DNA of 64,000 nt from assembly GCA_964451935.1 (NCBI GenBank), contig CAYVKE010000001.1:1-64000 (forward strand), in the 5' to 3' direction. The stretch comes from CALFXN01 sp964451935. Lineage in GTDB: Bacteria; Synergistota; Synergistia; Synergistales; Aminobacteriaceae. The position numbers and the translations under genes are program-made. The first letter of the stretch is position 1, and every line of letters begins with the position of its first letter. The notes under the pieces were generated by a model. That model searched no databases, was not told the origin of the DNA, and saw only the letters and a list, made by a program, of their open reading frames with translations. Below, one piece after another: positions 41,735 through 49,237 of this stretch.

Positions 41735-43561
41735 ATGTGCGGTATTGTCGGTTACGTGGGGTATAGGACTGCTGTCGATGTTCTGCTTGACGGCATGAAG
41801 CGGCTTGAATACCGGGGATATGATTCGGCTGGAGTCGCGGTTTCCGATGAAGACGGACTCAAAATAGTCAAAGAGGTCGGCAAGGTCGACGACCTTGAGA
41901 AGGCGCTTCGGAACGAGAATATGACCGGAACGCGAGGAATAGGACATACGCGTTGGGCGACGCACGGAGGCGTGTCCGTCGTCAACGCGCATCCTCATTG
42001 CGATCAATGCCGGAAAGTCGTTCTGGTTCACAACGGAATTATTGAAAATTTCCAGAAGATCAAGGGAGAACTCTCCGACGAAGGCGTCACTTTTCTTTCC
42101 CAGACGGACACTGAGGTGGCCGCCCAACTTCTTTCGCGCATGTTCGAAGGAGACCCGATAGAAGCGCTTGTCCGGTTGAACCGTCGTCTCAACGGGTCAT
42201 TCGCCCTTGCTATCATCATGAACGACGTTCCCGACAAGATCTATTGCATTCGCAGAGGATCCCCTCTTGTCTTGGGAAGCGGGAAGGGAGAGGCGTTCTG
42301 CGCGTCGGACGTTCCTGCGCTTCTGCCGTACACCCAGGATGTTTGCTATCTCGATGATGGCGATATTGCGGAACTCGGCACGGAGGAAATCCGGGTTTTC
42401 GACGGGAACGGCATCCGGAAAACACCTCGAAGAACCCATATTGACTGGGACATCACGATGGTCGACAAATGCGGCTATCCGCATTTTATGCTGAAAGAGA
42501 TGAATGAACAGAGCCTCGTCCTGCGTAACGGGCTTGAAGGACGAGTGCAGGAAGGTGTATTCGACCTCTCGAGGGAGATCGGATTGTCCCGTACGGATAT
42601 CATGTCTTTGGACCGCGTGCATTTCGTCGCCTGCGGATCGTCGTATTACGCCGCGCTGGCGGCGGAACGACTCCTTGAGAAAGTCACGGATTTCGATATC
42701 CGCGTGGATGTCTCATCGGAATATCGATACAGAAATCTCCCGATGGACGATAAGACACTCGCGGTATTCGTTTCGCAGTCCGGCGAGACGGCCGACACGC
42801 TGGCGGCAGTTCGGAAGGCCCGCTCGGAAGGAGCGAGGACCCTGGCGATTACCAACGTTCCGGGATCCACGATTACGCGTGAAGTCCGGGACGTTCTTCT
42901 TCTGAAGGCGGGGCCGGAAATAGGCGTCGCCGCCACGAAGACATTCATGGCCCAGATGACGACTCTTTCGATTCTGTCGCTGTACCTGGCGCGGCACAGG
43001 GGGACATTTTCCGTGCAGGAACAGGAAGAATACGCCGATGCTTTCAAAATCCTGCCCTACAAGGTGGAAAGCGTCCTTCAGACGTATCCGCGCATTCAGG
43101 CGCTCGCGAAGAAATATTCTTCGGCGAGAGATTTTCTCTTTCTCGGGCGGGGGGCATCCTTCCCTATCGCACTTGAGGGAGCCCTCAAACTGAAGGAGAT
43201 TTCGTATATTCATGCGGAAGCGTACGCGGCGGGAGAGATGAAACACGGCCCCATTGCGTTGCTCGATCCGTCAGTTCCGGTGTTCGTTGTCGCCCCGCGT
43301 GATTCGCTGTACGAGAAAACAGTATCCAACATCCTCGAGGCGAAGGCGCGAAGATCGCCTGTCATAGCGTTGACCACCAAGGGCAATGAAGAGATCGTCC
43401 CGATAGTGGATGATGTTCTGGAGATCCCGCAAACTATGGAGCTTCTCAGCGGATTTCTCTCGGTTATTCCGTTGCAGCTCTTTGCGTATGCGGTCGCTCG
43501 GGAACGCGGCTGCGATATCGATCAGCCGAGAAATCTTGCGAAAAGCGTAACGGTGGAATAG
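41735..43561 (+). CDS. glmS: Glutamine-fructose-6-phosphate aminotransferase
   Basis: First committed step of UDP-GlcNAc synthesis: fructose-6-phosphate plus glutamine gives glucosamine-6-phosphate. The ATG at 41735 is fixed by the need for an N-terminal catalytic cysteine (MCGIVGYVG). The 608 residues comprise a class II glutaminase domain (about 1-230) and two SIS sugar isomerase domains, ending in the typical DQPRNLAKSVTVE (IDQPRNL). It lies 34 nt after the ribozyme, which should regulate it by product feedback. Confidence 0.97.
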   Translation: MCGIVGYVGYRTAVDVLLDGMKRLEYRGYDSAGVAVSDEDGLKIVKEVGKVDDLEKALRNENMTGTRGIGHTRWATHGGVSVVNAHPHCDQCRKVVLVHNGIIENFQKIKGELSDEGVTFLSQTDTEVAAQLLSRMFEGDPIEALVRLNRRLNGSFALAIIMNDVPDKIYCIRRGSPLVLGSGKGEAFCASDVPALLPYTQDVCYLDDGDIAELGTEEIRVFDGNGIRKTPRRTHIDWDITMVDKCGYPHFMLKEMNEQSLVLRNGLEGRVQEGVFDLSREIGLSRTDIMSLDRVHFVACGSSYYAALAAERLLEKVTDFDIRVDVSSEYRYRNLPMDDKTLAVFVSQSGETADTLAAVRKARSEGARTLAITNVPGSTITREVRDVLLLKAGPEIGVAATKTFMAQMTTLSILSLYLARHRGTFSVQEQEEYADAFKILPYKVESVLQTYPRIQALAKKYSSARDFLFLGRGASFPIALEGALKLKEISYIHAEAYAAGEMKHGPIALLDPSVPVFVVAPRDSLYEKTVSNILEAKARRSPVIALTTKGNEEIVPIVDDVLEIPQTMELLSGFLSVIPLQLFAYAVARERGCDIDQPRNLAKSVTVE

Positions 43562-43584
43562 ATTTCGGACTCCGAAAGCGAAAG

Positions 43585-43620
43585 AAAAGCGGAGGGAAGC
43601 TTGCGCCCCCCTCCGCTTTT
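43585..43620. terminator. Bidirectional terminator between glmS and the minus-strand block
   Basis: Stem AAAAGCGGAGGG / CCCTCCGCTTTT with a 12-nt loop between two convergent genes. It gives a T-run on both strands. Confidence 0.85.
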
Positions 43621-43621
43621 G

Positions 43622-44668
43622 CTATTCCGGAACCGGCTGCGGGAAATAGAGCCTCAGATGCGTCACGCGCCCAAGCGCGTTGTCGTTTTTATCGGTGGCG
43701 CTCGGAAGGCGTTCCCATACGCCGCCGTCGATGCGACAGAGGACGAGCGGACGGCGGCCGTACGTTCCGGATAATGTCGGAAGACGATCGGCGAGCTGTG
43801 CGCCTGGAATCAGGGATCCGCGATAAAGCGGCGCACGTCCCTCCAAGGGCGACATGTCCTCTGGGGCGATGATCAGCCATTGTGTCATATCCCACGCCGA
43901 AACCATCTCCGAAGACTTGGAATGCATGAACGGCAGAATCTGGAAGCCGCCTATCCTGTCCCGAGGCGACGTGCAGACGTCGATCACCCCGGGGTGATTG
44001 GCCCGGATCCTTCCGATGCCCTGAAACTGCGTCCCTCCGAAACGTCCGACCCCGGCGAGAGGACGCATGACGCGCGCGATGATCGACGGACCGCTCGGAT
44101 ACCATGCGATCACTCGTCCTCCCGGGCGATTCTCGATGTCCACCAGAAAGGGATGCTCGGCTTCGGAATATTCGATGACGATCATGTCTCCTTCGCCGGG
44201 GATTGTGTTCGTTCCGAGCGGCGTTTGCGTACCGTCAGGACGTCGGATGAAGACTCGCGATCCCGTCGGCGGCGCGTATCCCCCGAAAAAGCCGGTTCCG
44301 GCGGGTTGTCGGAGACTGATGAAACTTCGTTCTCCCGCGGCAGGCGCAACGGTATGTTCGGGAAGAATGCTGAGCGTTCGTCCCTGGCCCCGCTCGATGG
44401 AAACAAGGAGATGGACTGCATTGACAGCCGACGCGCAGACCGTTCCGGGAATTCCCCACTTCGTGGCGGTGAACGACGGCCATCTGCTGGACGTGGGGAC
44501 GGAAACGACCGTTCCAACGTTCACCCGAGGGGCGCCTTCCGAAAGCTCCACAATCGCATGAGCGCCGGCGGTGCATGGAATCAGAGCGCGTTGCGGCAAC
44601 GGGTCCGCGGCGCACGATGTAGCGTGCAGAATGGTCGACAGCAGAACGATTACGAGAGAATATCTCAC
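43622..44668 (-). CDS. Secreted protein of unknown function
   Basis: 348 residues, not recognised. An N-terminal signal peptide (MRYSLVIVLLSTILHATSCAA) precedes a mature region rich in Gly, Pro and beta-prone segments, with few cysteines. There is no lipobox that fits well. GTG start at 44668 with AGAGGTGGT 6 nt upstream on the minus strand. It follows the CPBP protease gene by 14 nt, so it is the third gene of a minus-strand operon. No domain could be assigned. Confidence 0.75.
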   Translation of the reverse strand: MRYSLVIVLLSTILHATSCAADPLPQRALIPCTAGAHAIVELSEGAPRVNVGTVVSVPTSSRWPSFTATKWGIPGTVCASAVNAVHLLVSIERGQGRTLSILPEHTVAPAAGERSFISLRQPAGTGFFGGYAPPTGSRVFIRRPDGTQTPLGTNTIPGEGDMIVIEYSEAEHPFLVDIENRPGGRVIAWYPSGPSIIARVMRPLAGVGRFGGTQFQGIGRIRANHPGVIDVCTSPRDRIGGFQILPFMHSKSSEMVSAWDMTQWLIIAPEDMSPLEGRAPLYRGSLIPGAQLADRLPTLSGTYGRRPLVLCRIDGGVWERLPSATDKNDNALGRVTHLRLYFPQPVPE

Positions 44669-44682
44669 TTTAGACCACCTCT

Positions 44683-45198
44683 TTATGGAATGGGAAAAAA
44701 CCAGACCGACCAGATATTGCCGAGAGCATGGTACAGAATTCCGGGAAGGATCGTCCCGTGTCGGAAACGAAGAAATCCCATGATGAGGCCGGGAAAGAAC
44801 GTCGCCAGTCTAAGCGGGCCCGGATTGACAAACATGTGCGATGCGGCGAATATGCAGGATACGATCGTTATGCTGAAAAGCGGTCGGAATGATCGGGAAA
44901 GCAGCGTTTGCATCCAACCTCTGAAAAATGTTTCCTCGATAATCGCCGCTGCGATTCCCGAAGCGAGAAACGAGAGCGTCTCCTTCATCGGGAAAAAGTG
45001 CGGAACGCGCGCGCCCGGCCAGTATATGGCGATCGGAGTCAGAGGGACAAGCGTGAGCGTGGCAAGCAGAAGACACTCGCGGAGCGCCTCGGGCGTCAAT
45101 GTCCAAGCAAGAGCATATTCGGAAAGAGGTTCTTTTCGAATATGGCACCAGACGTACGGAAAGTAAAGCAGAAAGGCCGCAATGAGAAACGGGAGCAT
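44683..45198 (-). CDS. CPBP-family (CAAX/Abi) intramembrane metalloprotease
   Basis: 171 residues, almost all membrane-embedded. The three CPBP motifs are present: EETFFRGW (EExxxR), SHMFVN, and GILYHALGN with the catalytic His. ATG 45198 is preferred over earlier in-frame starts because it gives MLPFLIAAFLLYF directly and forms a TAATG junction with the upstream small gene. Members process prenylated-like or bacteriocin-related peptides or act in immunity; the role here is unknown. Confidence 0.85.
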   Translation of the reverse strand: MLPFLIAAFLLYFPYVWCHIRKEPLSEYALAWTLTPEALRECLLLATLTLVPLTPIAIYWPGARVPHFFPMKETLSFLASGIAAAIIEETFFRGWMQTLLSRSFRPLFSITIVSCIFAASHMFVNPGPLRLATFFPGLIMGFLRFRHGTILPGILYHALGNIWSVWFFPIP

Positions 45199-45503
45199 TA
45201 TTTCGGATCCCGTTTCTGTTCCCCGAGAAGAACGCCTTTTGCGCACGGCCGCAAAAGCAGCGAAAAGAGAACGAGCGGAAGAAGCGGAACGAAACCAAGC
45301 CACCACCGGACACGACATGCGAGAAAAAGGCTGCTCCCGATAAGTGCAGCCACGAAAAACCACCATTGCTTTGTGGGGCGATCAAGGTTGCCTTGCCGCC
45401 GGGCGCGTACGGAAAGACCCCAGAACGCAACGAAGCAGCCTGTTATTACGAGAAGAAAAAACACGTCGATTTTCAGCGAATCGAATGAGGCCAGCATGAT
45501 CAT
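45198..45503 (-). CDS. Small membrane protein upstream of the CPBP protease
   Basis: About 101 residues, not recognised. Three hydrophobic helices (about 13-30, 46-63, 66-84) separated by basic loops (RARRQGNLDRPTKQ), with a basic C-terminus GEQKRDPK. Its stop shares a base with the protease ATG (TAATG), strong evidence for translational coupling. The start is probably the ATG at 45503; an ATG at 45497 and a TTG at 45512 are alternatives. A TAGAAT -10-like box lies at 45514-45519 on the minus strand. Confidence 0.65.
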   Translation of the reverse strand: MIMLASFDSLKIDVFFLLVITGCFVAFWGLSVRARRQGNLDRPTKQWWFFVAALIGSSLFLACRVRWWLGFVPLLPLVLFSLLLRPCAKGVLLGEQKRDPK

Positions 45504-45646
45504 CACCGTCAAGCATTCTACACCGTCTTTGAAAAAATGCGTTCTTTCGGTTTTTGCATTTCTCGCTCCATGGTTGTGCGCACGCTCGGGATTTCTGCGG
45601 CGACACTGCTAAACCGAATGGCTCCTCCGTTTCTCTGGCCGGCTGA

Positions 45647-45655
45647 TGGTATACT
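45647..45655 (+). promoter_or_regulatory. Extended -10 promoter upstream of the CNNM leader
   Basis: TGgTATACT, predicted start near 45662. It would give a leader of about 385 nt before the CNNM start codon, or a separate small RNA. Confidence 0.55.
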
Positions 45656-45760
45656 CAAAAAAATCGACCTCGTCTCCGCTTGAAGCCCGTGGCGGGGGCT
45701 GGGAGAAGCGGAATCCCAAACCGGAAGCACTAAAAGGTTCCCCTGACGGTTCTCATTGGT
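45656..45760 (+). ncRNA. Candidate structured leader RNA, class not recognised
   Basis: Three nested or alternative helices can be drawn by eye. TCCGCTT (45675-45681) pairs with AAGCGGA (45706-45712) and encloses AGCCC/GGGCT. An alternative TGGGA/TCCCA (45700-45704 with 45714-45718) excludes the first helix. AACCG/CGGTT (45719-45723 with 45747-45751) holds an inner GAA/TTC. It does not match the riboswitch, 6S or SRP consensuses I know. Confidence 0.4.
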
Positions 45761-45855
45761 TATAAGATCAATTGTTTGCACGTGTCGCTTGATTCTCCGG
45801 ATCAGACAACTTCGCGTCGGTTTGTCGATCGAGACCATAGACATGAGGAATCGCG

Positions 45856-45891
45856 ATGCGTTTTTCTTTTGAAGGAGGACTTCGCATTTTT
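45856..45891 (+). terminator. Candidate attenuator/terminator in CNNM leader
   Basis: ATGCG/CGCAT outer stem (45856-45860 with 45883-45887) with an inner GAAG/CTTC and a following T-run. It is weak and lies about 195 nt after the predicted transcription start. Confidence 0.35.
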
Positions 45892-46046
45892 ACGAATAGT
45901 TCCGAAAGTCGAATGGACGGTTTGTCTTTTTCGAAATCGGTTTTCCTTTTCTCCTCGGGTTCTCTGATTCGACAACGTGGCCGAATGCAGGAGCGTCTTT
46001 GTGCTTTGGTTTCAACATATCTTCCAAAAAAATCAGGTGCATTCGC

Positions 46047-47351
46047 TTGGAAACGCTGATTCTGCTCGCTCTCATCGCGCTTAACGGGGTTTTCGCTATG
46101 TCCGAGATCGCCCTTGTCACATCGCGGAAAGCGCGGCTGCTGAATCTTGCGTCTGAAGGCCGGACTTCCGCGGATATAGCGCTCCGGCTCGGCGAAAATC
46201 CGACTTGTTTTCTTTCCACGATCCAGATAGGCATAACATCCATCGGCATTTTGAACGGAATTGTCGGCGAGTCCGTTCTGGCCGCACCCTTTTCGAACTG
46301 GATGCACTCCTTCGGCTTGCCTGAGCCTGTATCGGGCTTTGTCGCAACGGGGACCGTGGTTTTGCTCATAACCTACGTTTCCATCGTGATCGGCGAGCTG
46401 GTTCCGAAACGTATCGGCCAGATCAACGCGGAAAACATCGCCTGCCTCATTGCGCGACCGATACATGCGTTGTCGCTTTTGACTTGTCCTTTCGTTCTTT
46501 TGCTTTCGTTGTCGACGAACGCATTGTTGCGAATCATGGGGATCGAACAGAAAGGGCTGAACAGCGTAACGGAAGACGAGATCCGCGCAGTGCTTGACGA
46601 AGGCGAGGAAGCCGGAATCATTGAGCAGCAGGAGCACGAAATGGTGCGGAACGTGTTTCGGCTTGATGACAGGAAACTGGGATCGCTGATGGTTCCGCGA
46701 TCGGATCTGGTCTATCTGGATATCGCCGTATCGCCTGAGGAAAACATGCGCCGGCTGACAGAATCGAAGTTCTCCCGTTTTCCCGTCTGCGACGGCGGAT
46801 TGGAAAAACTTCTTGGCGTTCTTCATGTCAAACAAGCGCTCACCTATGTTGTGCGAGGAGAAATCCCCGACTTTTCGTCCAATTTGCAGCCGTGTGTCTT
46901 CGTTCCGGAAACGCTGACCGGAATGGAGCTTCTCGAACAGTTCCGTCTCGAGAACATTCAGATGGCCTTTGTCATCGACGAGTACGGAAGCCTGGAGGGG
47001 ATAGTTACGCTTCAGGATTTGCTCGAAGCCGTCACGGGGGAATTTACTCCCAGCGACGCTGAAGATTCCCTTGCAATTCAAAGAGATGGCGGTTCGTGGC
47101 TGTTGGATGGCGCTTTTCCCGTCGTTGATCTCAAGGAACTTTTGGGGATCAAAACGCTTCCGGAAGACGGCAAGGGGCATTACCACACGGTAAGCGGGCT
47201 CTTTATGCTGCTTCTGGGACGTGTTCCGAGCACCGGAGATAGTACGGAATGGGAAGGGTGGCGCCTGGAAATCGTAGATATGGATCAGAAACGCATCGAC
47301 AAGATTCTTGCGACGCCGCTTCTCAACATCGCCGGTGAAATACGAGACTGA
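46047..47351 (+). CDS. CNNM/HlyC-family membrane protein with CBS pair
   Basis: 434 residues. N-terminal DUF21/CNNM membrane domain with helices at about 1-20, 55-75, 90-115 and 125-145 (ALIALNGVFAMSEIALVTSRKARL), then two CBS domains (about 205-330, with MVPRSDLVYLD and VIDEYGSLEGIVTLQDLLE). It ends in a CorC_HlyC domain. Relatives transport or regulate Mg2+ (or Co2+). The TTG at 46047 with AGGTG 7 nt upstream is preferred; GTG 45999 is possible. It has a long leader of its own and a paralogue at 60653. Confidence 0.88.
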   Translation: METLILLALIALNGVFAMSEIALVTSRKARLLNLASEGRTSADIALRLGENPTCFLSTIQIGITSIGILNGIVGESVLAAPFSNWMHSFGLPEPVSGFVATGTVVLLITYVSIVIGELVPKRIGQINAENIACLIARPIHALSLLTCPFVLLLSLSTNALLRIMGIEQKGLNSVTEDEIRAVLDEGEEAGIIEQQEHEMVRNVFRLDDRKLGSLMVPRSDLVYLDIAVSPEENMRRLTESKFSRFPVCDGGLEKLLGVLHVKQALTYVVRGEIPDFSSNLQPCVFVPETLTGMELLEQFRLENIQMAFVIDEYGSLEGIVTLQDLLEAVTGEFTPSDAEDSLAIQRDGGSWLLDGAFPVVDLKELLGIKTLPEDGKGHYHTVSGLFMLLLGRVPSTGDSTEWEGWRLEIVDMDQKRIDKILATPLLNIAGEIRD

Positions 47352-47629
47352 GCCGAATTTTCGCCCCGCGAGAAAAAACGGTATGCCTTAAAATCAATGG
47401 AAAGAAACGGCGCCGGGACGATGAAATGGAATCGCGGACAGAGTGTTTTCAAGGAATCTTTCTTCGAAAGAGGATTTTTGCGCCTGATTGTGATACTCTG
47501 TCCCATGTTTACAAAGCTCCCATCTCGCGGGAAAGGGGAGCGTAAACATTCAGTATGCAAGAGGTGGTTATTTCAAGAGCAACGGACTCACTGAAAAAAA
47601 ACGTATTTCGTCGAATCTCGTTTTTTCCC
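47352..47629. other. Intergenic region with a strong inverted repeat
   Basis: About 280 bp between the CNNM gene and the tRNA-Gln promoter. No gene was accepted; a 65-codon ORF at 47397 lacks a ribosome site and homology. It contains the hairpin at 47505-47549. Confidence 0.55.
47505..47549. repeat. Inverted repeat / hairpin, unknown role
   Basis: ATGTTTAC (47505-47512) pairs with GTAAACAT (47542-47549), and GCTCCC (47516-47521) with GGGAGC (47536-47541), separated only by a 3-nt bulge and a 14-nt loop. There is no T-run on either side, so it is not a standard terminator. Confidence 0.7.
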
Positions 47630-47659
47630 CTTGAAGTGACGAATCCGCTTTGCTAGTAT
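47630..47659 (+). promoter_or_regulatory. Promoter of tRNA-Gln
   Basis: -35 TTGAAG (47630-47635), 18-nt spacer, extended -10 TGcTAGTAT (47651-47659). The predicted start is about 12 nt before the tRNA. Confidence 0.75.
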
Positions 47660-47677
47660 ATTTCTCGTCTTTTACGT

Positions 47678-47753
47678 TGGGGTGTCGCCAAGTTGGCAAG
47701 GCAACGGACTTTGGCTCCGTCATTCGCTGGTTCGAGTCCAGCCACCCCAGCCA
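47678..47753 (+). tRNA. tRNA-Gln (TTG)
   Basis: 76-nt cloverleaf with acceptor TGGGGTG/CACCCCA and encoded CCA. Anticodon stem ACGGA/TCCGT holds loop ctttggc (anticodon TTG). Confidence 0.95.
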
Positions 47754-47768
47754 TTATCGATGTATTGC

Positions 47769-47798
47769 GGGGGACCAACAACAGGCTCCCCCCTTTTT
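47769..47798 (+). terminator. Terminator after tRNA-Gln
   Basis: GGGGGA / TCCCCC stem with a 12-nt loop and five T, lying between tRNA-Gln and glmU. Confidence 0.75.
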
Positions 47799-47835
47799 CG
47801 TGTTTTCGGATCACCGAAAGGTGGAATGGTGCTGT

Positions 47836-49236
47836 ATGGAACGGAATTGTATCGTAGGCGCACTCATTCTTGCGGCCGGAAAGGGCGTTCGTATGCGGAG
47901 CGACCGGCCGAAAGCGATGCAGAGAATACTTGGCGAACCTCTTCTGTATTATGGTCTCACATCTGTTCATTCGCTTCATGCCGGTCCTTCGGCCGTTGTT
48001 GTCGGTCACAAGGGCTCGCTTATTTCGGATTATCTTGGAGAGTCTTTTCCCGGGAGCGAAATCGTGTGGCAACACGAGCAACTTGGGACGGGACATGCGC
48101 TTCAGATCGCCAGAGAGTGGTGGCTTTCTTTTTCACATGTGCTTGTTCTTCCCGGAGATGTCCCCCTGATCACCCCAGATTCGCTTTCCCGCCTGTTGGA
48201 TCATCATCGCGCAATGAAGGCAGCATGTTCCTTCATAAGCTTTTCCGCCTGTAATCCCTCCGGATACGGACGGGTGCTAAGAAGCGAAGATGGATGCCGG
48301 ATCATTGAGGAAAAGGACGCCACGGAGGAACAAAAACGCGTTACAGAAGTCAACAGCGGGGTGTATGTCTTTTCCGTTCCGGAGTTGAATTCCGTTATCA
48401 ACCTTCTGACTAAGGAGAACGCGCAGGGGGAGTACTATCTGCCTGACGTCCTGACGCTTCTCGCAAAGAATGGTCATCGGGTCGAGGCTGTCCGCTCCGA
48501 TTCGGAAACCGAATTTCTCGGGGTCAATTCCTCACGACAGCTCGCGGAGGCTACATCATGCAAAAGAGCCCGGATTATAGACGAATGGATGGATGCAGGT
48601 GTTCGGTTCCAGGCGCCGGAGACCACATTTGTTGGTCCGAGGGTCACGCTCGCGTCCGATGTTGACGTTTCTCCGTTTGTGCAGCTCTACGGCGCCTCCT
48701 CGGTCGGTTCGGGAAGCACGATCGGCAGTTTCAGCGTCGTCAGGGATTCCGTTATCGCGGAAGGATGTTCCATCCTTGACCACGTAGTGCTCGAATCGTG
48801 CAGTATTTCTGCAGGTGCGAAAATCGGTCCTTTCGCATATCTTCGGGATGGAGCCCGGGTCGCCAAAGATGCGTATGTCGGGAAATTCGTCGAGGTGAAA
48901 AAGAGCGTCATCGGAGAGCGCTCAAAGGTGCCCCATCTGTCGTATATTGGAGACGCGGAGATAGGAGAGGACACGAATATCGGCGCGGGGACGATCACCT
49001 GTAACTATGACGGCATCCGGAAAAACCCGACAAAGATAGGGAACAGGTGTTTTGTCGGGAGTGACACCATGTTCGTTGCGCCGGTTACACTTGGAGACGA
49101 CGCCTTTACGGGCGCCGGATCCGTCATTACGCAGGACGTTCCTGAAGGCGATTTGGCGGTTGCGCGGGCGAAGCAGAGAAATATTCCCGGATGGGGAAAG
49201 AAGAAAAACCCGCGCAAAAACGAAGGAGGAAATTGA
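47836..49236 (+). CDS. glmU: Bifunctional GlmU (GlcN1P acetyltransferase / GlcNAc1P uridyltransferase)
   Basis: Last two steps to UDP-GlcNAc. The 466 residues comprise an N-terminal pyrophosphorylase domain (LILAAGKGVRMRSDRPKAM near 9-27, LPGDVPLITP) and a C-terminal left-handed beta-helix with hexapeptide repeats (about 250-445). GAGTITCNYDG is the acetyl-CoA binding segment. ATG 47836 with AAAGGTGG upstream was chosen; in-frame GTG 47821 is possible. It abuts prs by 1 nt. With glmM and glmS, the full GlcN-to-UDP-GlcNAc route is in this window. Confidence 0.96.
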   Translation: MERNCIVGALILAAGKGVRMRSDRPKAMQRILGEPLLYYGLTSVHSLHAGPSAVVVGHKGSLISDYLGESFPGSEIVWQHEQLGTGHALQIAREWWLSFSHVLVLPGDVPLITPDSLSRLLDHHRAMKAACSFISFSACNPSGYGRVLRSEDGCRIIEEKDATEEQKRVTEVNSGVYVFSVPELNSVINLLTKENAQGEYYLPDVLTLLAKNGHRVEAVRSDSETEFLGVNSSRQLAEATSCKRARIIDEWMDAGVRFQAPETTFVGPRVTLASDVDVSPFVQLYGASSVGSGSTIGSFSVVRDSVIAEGCSILDHVVLESCSISAGAKIGPFAYLRDGARVAKDAYVGKFVEVKKSVIGERSKVPHLSYIGDAEIGEDTNIGAGTITCNYDGIRKNPTKIGNRCFVGSDTMFVAPVTLGDDAFTGAGSVITQDVPEGDLAVARAKQRNIPGWGKKKNPRKNEGGN

Positions 49237-49237
49237 T

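Larger units (their letters stand above)
45504..46046. other. 540-bp intergenic/leader region
   Basis: Divergent spacer between the minus-strand operon and the CNNM gene. It contains an extended -10 promoter at 45647-45655, a probable structured RNA (45656-45760), a candidate terminator hairpin (45856-45891) and a 67-codon ORF (45856-46059) with GAGG 7 nt upstream but no recognisable product. No other gene is convincing on either strand. Confidence 0.6.

Noticed and set aside
45656..45760. Structured leader as SRP RNA or 6S RNA
   Set aside because: The CCGGAAG segment recalls the SRP tetraloop, but the flanking conserved GGTCAGG and AGCAGCC parts are missing, and no long 6S-type hairpin with a central bubble can be drawn.
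45518..45844. 108-codon minus-strand ORF in the CNNM leader
   Set aside because: No recognisable product, composition not protein-like, and it overlaps the promoter and structured leader. It cannot be fully excluded.
45856..46059. 67-codon ORF in the CNNM leader as a real gene
   Set aside because: GAGG lies 7 nt upstream, so it could be a leader peptide overlapping the CNNM start, but the sequence is not protein-family-like; kept only as a note.
47397..47594. 65-codon ORF between the CNNM gene and tRNA-Gln
   Set aside because: No ribosome site and it spans the inverted repeat at 47505-47549; likely non-coding.
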